Of a stretch of DNA of 5,458 bases, positions 1 to 3,929 are shown piece after piece; position 1 is the first letter of the stretch, and the number at the start of each line of letters is the position of its first letter. The stretch spans positions 1 to 5,458 of the forward strand of contig JAEDJR010000130.1 in assembly GCA_016296235.1 (NCBI GenBank). Direction: 5' to 3'. The position numbers were made by a program, and so were the translations under genes. The notes below the pieces were generated by a model. That model worked only from the letters and a program-made list of their open reading frames with translations. It had not been told where the DNA came from and did not search any database. Source of the DNA: Oscillospiraceae bacterium. GTDB lineage: Bacteria; Bacillota; Clostridia; Oscillospirales; Oscillospiraceae.

Positions 1-536
1 TTGATGCTCAGGACAAAGTCCTGCTGCTTATCCGGGAACATCCCCTGCAGCACATCCACAGCAGCCACGTCGGCACGGCCGACCTGGCGGATCAGCAGCA
101 CGGCCCGGGGCAGATCCGTGGCAAAATGCAGTTCCTTTGCGCGGATATAGATATCACCCGGCAGAATATTGTCGGTGATGATATTCTTGACAAAGGTCCC
201 CTTGTCGTGCTTTTCCTCGTAGTAGGTCTTGGCGCCGTTGAGCGCCACATAGGCCATGGTGCAGATACTTTTGGCCAGGTCGTCGTCGCCTTCCACAAAG
301 ACGGCATAGTCAAAATATGCGCTCCAGCTGAGCAGGGGCTTCAGGGTCCGCTTTTCCACAACAACCAGGGAATCCGGCGCGCTGTTGAGACGAATCACAG
401 CTTCCGGCCATTTCTCCCCGATCATGGCGGTTTCACTGCAGGAAACCACGTTGCCCTCTGCATCAATGACGCCGATCGTGCGATCGGTGGCCTCTTTCAT
501 CTGGACGATTACGCTTTGGAACATACGGCTGGACAT
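1..536 (-). CDS. CdaR/PucR-like transcriptional regulator, N-terminal part (runs off left edge)
   Basis: Reading leftward from ATG at 536-534 there is an open frame of 178 complete codons with no stop before the window edge. An AGGAGGG ribosome binding site lies at 544-550, seven bases upstream, which fixes the start. The protein opens MSSRMFQSVIVQMKEATDRT and continues with IGVIDAEGNVVSCSE (residues 21-35), which looks like the small sensor fold (sugar-diacid-recognition type) at the front of CdaR-like regulators. Residues 109-137, around GTFVKNIITDNILPGD, resemble the linker before the GGDEF-like middle domain of Clostridia CdaR/PucR-family proteins. The C-terminal helix-turn-helix expected in this family lies outside the window, so DNA binding is inferred from family resemblance. 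The ligand is unknown; sugar diacids or purine breakdown products are family precedents only. It has its own promoter and is probably transcribed separately from the pseudouridine synthase gene upstream. Confidence 0.8.
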   Translation of the reverse strand, partial: MSSRMFQSVIVQMKEATDRTIGVIDAEGNVVSCSETAMIGEKWPEAVIRLNSAPDSLVVVEKRTLKPLLSWSAYFDYAVFVEGDDDLAKSICTMAYVALNGAKTYYEEKHDKGTFVKNIITDNILPGDIYIRAKELHFATDLPRAVLLIRQVGRADVAAVDVLQGMFPDKQQDFVLSI

Positions 537-540
537 AGAT

Positions 541-628
541 ACGCCCTCCTCAAAATCATTCGCGATACTTTTTACACAAAGCCTTATTCAAATCATACAT
601 CGGATTTGTCGATTTTTCAAGAGGGCGT
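541..628. repeat. Imperfect inverted repeat enclosing the CdaR-like gene promoter
   Basis: The left arm at 541-557 reads ACGCCCTCCTCAAAATC. The reverse complement of the right arm (611-628) reads ACGCCCTCTTGAAAAATC. They share an exact 8-base outer block and a 6-base inner block, with two mismatches and one gap between. About 53 bases separate the arms. The right arm contains the -35 box and the left arm contains the ribosome binding site of the same gene. Because the right arm lies upstream of the predicted start site, the two arms are not both in the transcript and cannot form an RNA hairpin. A regulator operator pair, an invertible segment or chance are all possible. Confidence 0.5.
592..620 (-). 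promoter_or_regulatory. Sigma-A type promoter of the CdaR-like gene
   Basis: On the minus strand a -35 box TTGAAA (620-615) and a -10 box TATGAT (597-592) are separated by exactly 17 bases. Transcription should begin near 585, giving a leader of about 48 bases before the ATG at 536. The -35 box falls inside the right arm of an imperfect inverted repeat (541-557 and 611-628). Confidence 0.75.
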
Positions 629-747
629 TGACGTTTTTCTTCAAATTGCCATGCATTTTTTATGCACTTTTTCATCTTTTTCGTCAGGATGGCTAAAGCG
701 GCAGGAGAAACAGACGGGTTCTCCGTAGATTTCTTGCTTGTGCAATA

Positions 748-1452
748 TCACAAGCCTGTCGTTTCTGCCGTCAGCTCCCGCAGCGCCACCTCCCGGATCT
801 GTCCGATGGGCAAATCTCCCAGCTCCAGGCTGCCCTCGGCCACGCGCCGCAGATAGGTCACGGGCATGCCCCGGGACGCCAGCATCCGCCGCACCTGGTG
901 GTATTTGCCCTCGCAGACCTCCACCAGGCTTTTCCCTGGCCCCTGCGGGAGCAGCCGGGCCGGCAGGCAGCGGTCGCCGTCCCGCAGAACGATCCCGGCG
1001 GCAAAGGCCTCCACATCCTCCGGGCCGGCCTGGCCCTCGTGCTCGGCGTAATAGCGCTTCCACACCCGGCTCCTGGGCGACAGCAGCCGGTGGGCCAGCT
1101 GGCCGTCGTTGGTGAACAGCAGCAGACCCTCGGTCTCCTTGTCCAGCCGCCCCACGGGCATGGGCTTCAGATAGCGGTACCGGTCCGGAATCAGCTCCAT
1201 GACGGTTTTGTCCCGGGGATCGTCGGTGGAGGTCACATAGCCCGCCGGCTTATGGAGCATCAGAAGCACTGTCCGCTGCCGGCCCACCGGCTGTCCGTCC
1301 ACGCAGACCCGGGCGGTCGTTTCATCCACTTTCGTCTCCGGCGTCCGGGCGGTCTGCCCGTCCACGGTCACCCGGCCGGCTTTAATCATGGCCTTCAGAT
1401 CTTTCCGGGAGGCCACCCCGGCCTCCGACAGGAGCTTGTCAAGGCGCTGCAT
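748..1452 (-). CDS. RsuA/RluB-family rRNA pseudouridine synthase
   Basis: A 234-residue protein, normal size for this family. Members convert a specific uridine of rRNA to pseudouridine in the cytoplasm during ribosome maturation. Residues 2-45 (QRLDKLLSEAGVASRKDL and on) form an S4 RNA-binding domain. The catalytic motif GRLDKETEGLLLFTNDG spans residues 101-117, with Asp104 as the expected nucleophile. KYHQVRRM at 183-190 matches the conserved C-terminal motif and resembles RsuA (small subunit) more than RluB (whose motif usually has NRQVRRM), so 16S rRNA is the likelier target; this is inference and I give no gene symbol. I chose ATG at 1452 because the S4 domain begins there; a longer in-frame version from 1488 adds 12 unrelated residues. 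A weak GAAAGG-type ribosome binding site lies about 11 bases upstream. I found no convincing promoter or terminator for it. Confidence 0.92.
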   Translation of the reverse strand: MQRLDKLLSEAGVASRKDLKAMIKAGRVTVDGQTARTPETKVDETTARVCVDGQPVGRQRTVLLMLHKPAGYVTSTDDPRDKTVMELIPDRYRYLKPMPVGRLDKETEGLLLFTNDGQLAHRLLSPRSRVWKRYYAEHEGQAGPEDVEAFAAGIVLRDGDRCLPARLLPQGPGKSLVEVCEGKYHQVRRMLASRGMPVTYLRRVAEGSLELGDLPIGQIREVALRELTAETTGL

Positions 1453-1496
1453 ATTTGTCCAACCTTTCTCATAGGCTGTACCACCCAAACAGATTT

Positions 1497-1502
1497 GGAG
1501 GG
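1497..1502 (+). promoter_or_regulatory. Ribosome binding site setting the DUF4830 gene start
   Basis: GGAGGG sits six bases before ATG 1509. It decides between this start and a longer in-frame reading from 1455, which would add 18 residues and overlap the leader of the divergent gene. The 56-base gap 1453-1508 shows no convincing -35/-10 pair in either direction, so the promoters of both divergent genes remain unlocated. Confidence 0.75.
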
Positions 1503-1508
1503 AAGCAT

Positions 1509-1985
1509 ATGGTCATTGTGTCCGCAAAAGTATCCAAACGCAAGATTCTCATCGGCATTGCCGCAGCCATCTGCGTCATTGCTCTGCTGGCGTTCCTGTG
1601 CACCAAAGCGGAGCAGCCGTCTCAGCCGGAGGAGGCCCCGGCCCAGTCTCTCAAGGCAGCTACCAACGAAGACCGGATCGCCTTCCTGGCCTCCTTTGGC
1701 TGGCAGGTCCGGGAGGCCCCCACGGAAACCCAGGAGGTCCGGATTCCCAAGGAATTCAACGAGGTCTTTACCCGCTACAACCAGCTGCAGCAGTCCCAGG
1801 GCTTTGACCTTTCGGACTACGCGGGCAAAGCCGCCAAGCGCTATGTCTACGCCATCACCAATTACCCCGGCGGCAGCTCGGATTACTATGCCACCGTTCT
1901 GGTCTGCCAGAACAAAATCATCGGCGGGGATGTGACCAGCGCCGCGGCGGGCGGCTCCATGCACGGCTTTGCCATGCCCCAATAG
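1509..1985 (+). CDS. DUF4830-domain membrane-anchored protein
   Basis: A 158-residue protein of unknown function. After a basic start (KVSKRK, residues 7-12) there is one hydrophobic segment at about 13-31 that looks like an uncleaved signal anchor, placing the rest outside the membrane. A Glu/Pro/Gln-rich linker covers 35-48. The globular part (52-158) shows the pattern I associate with DUF4830: RIAFLASFGWQV (56-67), EVRIPKEFNEVF (76-87), YNQLQQSQGFDL (90-101), RYVYAITNYP (111-120), IIGGDV (137-142) and a final SMHGF (150-154). The domain assignment rests on recognition of these motifs, without a search. Cys31 follows a hydrophobic run, but AFLC is a poor lipobox, so I do not call it a lipoprotein. 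It is divergent from the pseudouridine synthase gene (56 bases apart) and ends one base before the oppositely oriented SLOG gene. No role can be inferred from the context. Confidence 0.85.
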   Translation: MVIVSAKVSKRKILIGIAAAICVIALLAFLCTKAEQPSQPEEAPAQSLKAATNEDRIAFLASFGWQVREAPTETQEVRIPKEFNEVFTRYNQLQQSQGFDLSDYAGKAAKRYVYAITNYPGGSSDYYATVLVCQNKIIGGDVTSAAAGGSMHGFAMPQ

Positions 1986-1986
1986 G

Positions 1987-2472
1987 CTAAATCCACAGCG
2001 GAAGGAGCTCCACACCGCGGGAACGGGCATATTGGATGGTGCTGCCGGTGCCGCCGCCGCTGCCGTCATACACGGTAATCAGCAGCCCGGCCCGGTCCAC
2101 CATGGCCCGGTTGCGCCGCAGCATACAGCCGTCGGAATAGGCGTCCTCCAGAACCGTCAGGCTGTCGCACCGCATCAACAGCGTCTCATAGCGCCGCCTG
2201 TCCGCTTCCGGCCAGCGGTCGGTCTGATCCGGGCAGGGCAGCACCGCCTCCAGGCGCAGAGACGGCTCCGCGTCTCTGCGCTTCAGCACCGCTTCGGCAA
2301 AATAGGTGTCGCAGCCCCGGGCCATGCCGCACAGAAAGGTCCGGAACCCCCGCTCCGCCGCCTGCGCCACCGCCTGGTCCAGCAGGAGCTTCAGCGCCTG
2401 GCACCGGGGATCCTCCTCCCGGCTGCCCCAGGGCAGTTTTTGGGGCCTGTGGCCCGTAAACGCGCAGATCAT
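1987..2472 (-). CDS. SLOG/DUF1273 family protein (YpsA-like)
   Basis: A 161-residue protein, close to the usual size of the DUF1273/YpsA group of the SLOG superfamily, whose Rossmann-like fold is predicted to bind nucleotide-type ligands. Visible motifs are FTGHRP (5-10), GMARGCDTYFAE (49-60) and the glycine-rich DGSGGGTGSTIQYA (136-149), where the ligand phosphate is expected to sit. No membrane segment or signal is present, so it should be cytosolic. Bacillus YpsA has been linked to stress and cell division; whether that applies here is unknown. The start is ATG 2472, which directly precedes the first beta strand and has AGGAGGGG at 2482-2475. That Shine-Dalgarno core is close (four bases), so spacing is tight but workable. 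A TTG at 2511 would add 13 residues, without ribosome binding site or family similarity. Its stop is one base from the stop of the convergent DUF4830 gene. Confidence 0.88.
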   Translation of the reverse strand: MICAFTGHRPQKLPWGSREEDPRCQALKLLLDQAVAQAAERGFRTFLCGMARGCDTYFAEAVLKRRDAEPSLRLEAVLPCPDQTDRWPEADRRRYETLLMRCDSLTVLEDAYSDGCMLRRNRAMVDRAGLLITVYDGSGGGTGSTIQYARSRGVELLPLWI

Positions 2473-2486
2473 AGCCCCTCCTCTCC

Positions 2487-2519
2487 GGCGCGTCAGAAGG
2501 AAAGACGACAAAACGCGCC
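2487..2519 (-). promoter_or_regulatory. GC-rich hairpin in the leader of the SLOG gene
   Basis: GGCGCGT at 2487-2493 and ACGCGCC at 2513-2519 form a perfect 7-bp inverted repeat with a 19-base loop. On the minus-strand transcript the hairpin ends four bases before the AGGAGGGG ribosome binding site, so it could affect translation. There is no T-run after it, so it is not an intrinsic terminator. The function is inference; the repeat itself is read directly. Confidence 0.5.
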
Positions 2520-2557
2520 TGTGGGTTGCAGTGTTTCAGATTTTTTCATGGCAGCTT

Positions 2558-2566
2558 AGTATAGCA
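2558..2566 (-). promoter_or_regulatory. Extended -10 promoter candidate for the SLOG gene
   Basis: On the minus strand TGCTATACT gives a TATACT -10 box (2563-2558) with the TGn extension. At the expected -35 distance there is only a T-run (2586-2581), a poor match, but extended -10 promoters tolerate this. The start site would be near 2551, leaving a leader of about 78 bases. It is back to back with the ribU promoter. Confidence 0.45.
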
Positions 2567-2590
2567 CAATCTCCTCCGGAAAAAAAGCGG

Positions 2591-2618
2591 TTGAAAAATA
2601 TTTCTGCTTCTGTATAAT
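2591..2618 (+). promoter_or_regulatory. Promoter of the FMN riboswitch-ribU transcript
   Basis: TTGAAA at 2591-2596 and TATAAT at 2613-2618 are separated by 16 bases. The start site should be near 2625, about 20 bases before the first paired element of the riboswitch. The perfect -10 box and the position immediately ahead of the aptamer make this assignment strong. Confidence 0.8.
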
Positions 2619-2643
2619 AGAGGGGCAGACAATTGAAAAAGGT

Positions 2644-2764
2644 GTCTTCAGGGCAGGGTGCAATTCCCGACCGGCGGTATAGTCCGCGCGCGCAAGCTGA
2701 ACCGGTGAAACTCCGGTACCGACAGTAAGGCCGTTTACGGCATGAGTCTGGATGGAAGAAGATG
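2644..2764 (+). ncRNA. FMN riboswitch aptamer (RFN element)
   Basis: The conserved RFN blocks occur in order: TCTTCAGGGCAGGGTG (2645-2660), ATTCCCGACCGGCGGT (2662-2677), CCGGTGAAACTCCGGTACC (2702-2720), GACAGTAAGG (2721-2730), and GTCTGGATGGAAGAAGA (2746-2762). P1 pairs TCTTC 2645-2649 with GAAGA 2758-2762 and can extend by three G-U pairs. The variable stem GCCG-TTTA-CGGC lies at 2730-2741. This RNA binds flavin mononucleotide; in this family binding shuts off riboflavin synthesis or uptake genes. Here it precedes ribU directly, as expected. Exact outer edges are approximate. Confidence 0.96.
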
Positions 2765-2795
2765 TGTGATACAGATTCCCCCACGCAGTACGATT

Positions 2796-2836
2796 CACAC
2801 CTGGAAGGCATGGCTTTTCAGGTGTTTGACTTTTTT
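2796..2836 (+). terminator. Riboswitch-controlled intrinsic terminator ahead of ribU
   Basis: ACACCTG (2797-2803) pairs with CAGGTGT (2819-2825), and six inner pairs, two of them G-U, extend the stem to 13 bp around a three-base loop (2810-2812). A T-rich tract ending in six Ts (2831-2836) follows. This is the expression platform: with FMN bound the terminator should form and stop transcription before ribU. A competing pairing is visible: GTGTGA at 2764-2769 with TCACAC at 2795-2800, which would use up the start of the terminator stem. The ribU ribosome binding site begins right after the T-run. Confidence 0.85.
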
Positions 2837-2853
2837 AGGGAGGTCTATGTATC

Positions 2854-3567
2854 ATGACCGAATTTCTGCAAACCGCAAAAGACAATTTCTCGTTCCTGCT
2901 GACCTGCCTGGGCGTCTTCGCCGCCCTGGTGCTGGCAGCCTGGCTGGCACAGCACTTCCTGGCCAAGGACCGCCGCAGCGTCTCTCCTGCCCGGCGCGTC
3001 AGCTATGTGGCCATGTTCTCCGCCTTTGCCGCCGCGCTCATGTTCCTGGAAATTCCCCTGTTCTTCGCCCCTTCCTTCTATAAAATCGATCTGAGCGAAA
3101 TTCCCGTGCTCATCTGCACCTTCTATCTGGGGCCGGTAGCCGGCGTGGTGTCCGAGCTGATTAAGGTGATCCTGAAGCTGCTGCTCAAGGGCACCTCCAC
3201 CGCTTTCGTGGGAGACTTCGCCAACTTTGCCGTGGGCTGTTCCCTGGTGCTGCCGGCTTCCGTGATCTACCACTGCAAAAAGAGCAAAAAAACCGCCATT
3301 GCCGGCCTGGCTGTGGGCACCGTCTGCATGACCGTGTTCGGCAGCGCCTTCAACGCGGTCTACCTGCTGCCCAAGTTCGCCCAGCTCTACGGCATGCCCC
3401 TGGAGGCCATCATCGGCATGGGCACCGCCGTCAATTCCTCCATCACCAGCGTGTCCACCCTGGTGCTCTTCGCCGTGGTGCCCTTCAATATCCTCAAGGG
3501 CGTCCTCGTCTCCGTCGTCACCGTGCTGCTGTACAAGCGGGTGGAGCGGCTTCTGGTGCGGGACTGA
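2854..3567 (+). CDS. ribU: Riboflavin ECF transporter substrate-binding component RibU
   Basis: A 237-residue integral membrane protein. RibU binds riboflavin from outside and delivers it with the shared ECF energizing module (EcfA, EcfA', EcfT), none of which is encoded here. The diagnostic stretch is FYKIDLSEIPVLI (75-87) followed by FYLGPVAG (90-97), with VGDFANFAVG at 119-128. Hydrophobic segments lie roughly at 12-36, 52-72, 84-108, 115-139, 147-170 and 196-227, plus a weaker one near 182-194. The familiar RibU core begins near residue 46; typical members are about 190-205 residues, so residues 1-45 are an extension with an extra probable membrane helix. The start at 2854 has AGGGAGG at 2837-2843 with 10-base spacing; ATG 2847 is out of frame. 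The FMN riboswitch directly upstream supports the assignment independently. A strong terminator follows, so it appears monocistronic. Confidence 0.95.
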   Translation: MTEFLQTAKDNFSFLLTCLGVFAALVLAAWLAQHFLAKDRRSVSPARRVSYVAMFSAFAAALMFLEIPLFFAPSFYKIDLSEIPVLICTFYLGPVAGVVSELIKVILKLLLKGTSTAFVGDFANFAVGCSLVLPASVIYHCKKSKKTAIAGLAVGTVCMTVFGSAFNAVYLLPKFAQLYGMPLEAIIGMGTAVNSSITSVSTLVLFAVVPFNILKGVLVSVVTVLLYKRVERLLVRD

Positions 3568-3621
3568 TTGATTGTACCACCTGCGCCCCTTGTCTTTGTC
3601 ACAGTTTTGTAAATTTTTTGT

Positions 3622-3670
3622 AAAAGACCGTAACCTCTTTGTCATTTACAGAGAGGTTACGGTCTTTTTT
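3622..3670 (+). terminator. Intrinsic terminator after ribU
   Basis: AAAAGACCGTAACCTCT (3622-3638) is perfectly complementary to AGAGGTTACGGTCTTTT (3652-3668). Three more pairs, one of them T-G, extend it to a 20-bp stem (3622-3641 with 3649-3668) and a 7-base loop. The 3' side ends in six Ts. It lies 54 bases after the ribU stop and isolates ribU from nrdD. The 5' A-run makes partial activity in the other direction possible. Confidence 0.93.
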
Positions 3671-3705
3671 CATTTGTCAAGTCCCCCGGCAGCTGAAACG
3701 ACGAA

Positions 3706-3828
3706 AATCTTCCGTCGATAATTTGGAGAAAATGCCACTATCTTTTTCCCGCCATATCCTATATATTGTGTCATGCTGTGTGTTTTCGGCTCAGGAGGCA
3801 CAAGATTTTCCGTCCACTTTTGGAAAAA
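3706..3828 (+). repeat. Imperfect direct repeat upstream of nrdD
   Basis: Two copies of about 25 bases, at 3707-3732 and 3805-3828, share the pattern ATyTTCCGTC, then A, then TTTGGA and AAAA, with a few substitutions and two one-base gaps; they start 98 bases apart. Copy two ends just before the nrdD -35 box. Weaker likeness continues beyond each copy: GCCATAT (3751-3757) against GGCATAAT (3854-3861), and ATATTGTG (3763-3770) against ATATGGTG (3879-3886). This suggests an old duplication of the promoter segment, which is inference. Apart from this repeat and one NrdR-like palindrome I see no gene or RNA in 3671-3832. Confidence 0.5.
3756..3771 (+). promoter_or_regulatory. Distal NrdR-box-like palindrome
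   Basis: ATCCTATATATTGTGT matches the NrdR box consensus acaCwAtATaTwGtgt at 14 of 16 positions, the best match in the region. It lies about 100 bases upstream of the predicted nrdD start site. NrdR is the ATP-cone repressor of ribonucleotide reductase genes. Directly upstream, 3735-3743 carries a partial match (CCACTATCT) at a 21-base offset. The consensus is recalled from family knowledge; binding is inferred. Confidence 0.6.
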
Positions 3829-3832
3829 GGGA

Positions 3833-3861
3833 TTGACATAATCCATTTTATCTGGCATAAT
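3833..3861 (+). promoter_or_regulatory. Strong promoter of nrdD
   Basis: A perfect TTGACA (3833-3838) and CATAAT (3856-3861) are 17 bases apart, and TGG before the -10 box gives the TGn extension. Transcription should start near 3868. Such a near-consensus sequence suggests high basal activity that needs a repressor, in line with the NrdR boxes immediately downstream. Confidence 0.85.
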
Positions 3862-3871
3862 AAGCCTGCAA

Positions 3872-3919
3872 CCGCAAGATATGGTGCTGTTCGTTTTTTA
3901 TCCGCACTAGATATAGAGA
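3872..3919 (+). promoter_or_regulatory. Tandem NrdR box pair controlling nrdD
   Basis: Two box-like sites, CCGCAAGATATGGTGC (3872-3887) and GCACTAGATATAGAGA (3904-3919), match the NrdR consensus at about 11 and 12 of 16 positions, keeping the central C-w-A-n-A-T-A-T-n-G pattern (second position of the last pair w in the second site). A 16-base gap puts them 32 bases apart centre to centre, about three helical turns, the usual NrdR arrangement. They lie at about +4 to +52 from the predicted start site, so a bound repressor would block early elongation or initiation. The second box nearly touches the nrdD ribosome binding site. Confidence 0.7.
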
Positions 3920-3929
3920 GGGAGATCTC

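Noticed and set aside
571..600. Plus-strand promoter (TTTACA with ATACAT) inside the inverted repeat, which would support an invertible promoter
   Set aside because: The -10 match is poor, the spacer is 18 bases and no plus-strand gene follows, so it cannot be counted as evidence for inversion.
652..666. TGCAT/ATGCA inverted repeat in the gap before the CdaR-like gene
   Set aside because: A five-base AT-rich stem is expected by chance and has no supporting context.
704..724. GGAGAA...TTCTCC hairpin after the pseudouridine synthase gene, considered as a terminator
   Set aside because: Only six continuous base pairs and no T-run on the minus-strand side, so it does not qualify as an intrinsic terminator.
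126..728. 200-codon plus-strand frame over the left end
   Set aside because: It is opposite the CdaR-like gene, which has a ribosome binding site, a promoter and family-like sequence, and it runs through that gene's promoter region.
1590..1605. Lipoprotein cleavage site at Cys31 of the DUF4830 protein
   Set aside because: The residues before the cysteine (AFL) do not fit a lipobox, which needs a small residue just before the cysteine.
898..1935. 345-codon plus-strand frame across the pseudouridine synthase and DUF4830 genes
   Set aside because: It is antisense to one recognised gene and out of frame with another; its Pro/Arg/Ser-rich sequence is typical of a shadow frame.
2473..2511. Longer SLOG protein starting at TTG 2511
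   Set aside because: The added 13 residues have no family match, there is no ribosome binding site ahead of them, and the stretch encodes the Shine-Dalgarno sequence used by ATG 2472.
2845..3645. 266-codon minus-strand frame opposite ribU
   Set aside because: Composition is dominated by Gly, His, Gln and Glu, it lies antisense to a well-supported riboswitch-controlled gene, and it has no family resemblance.
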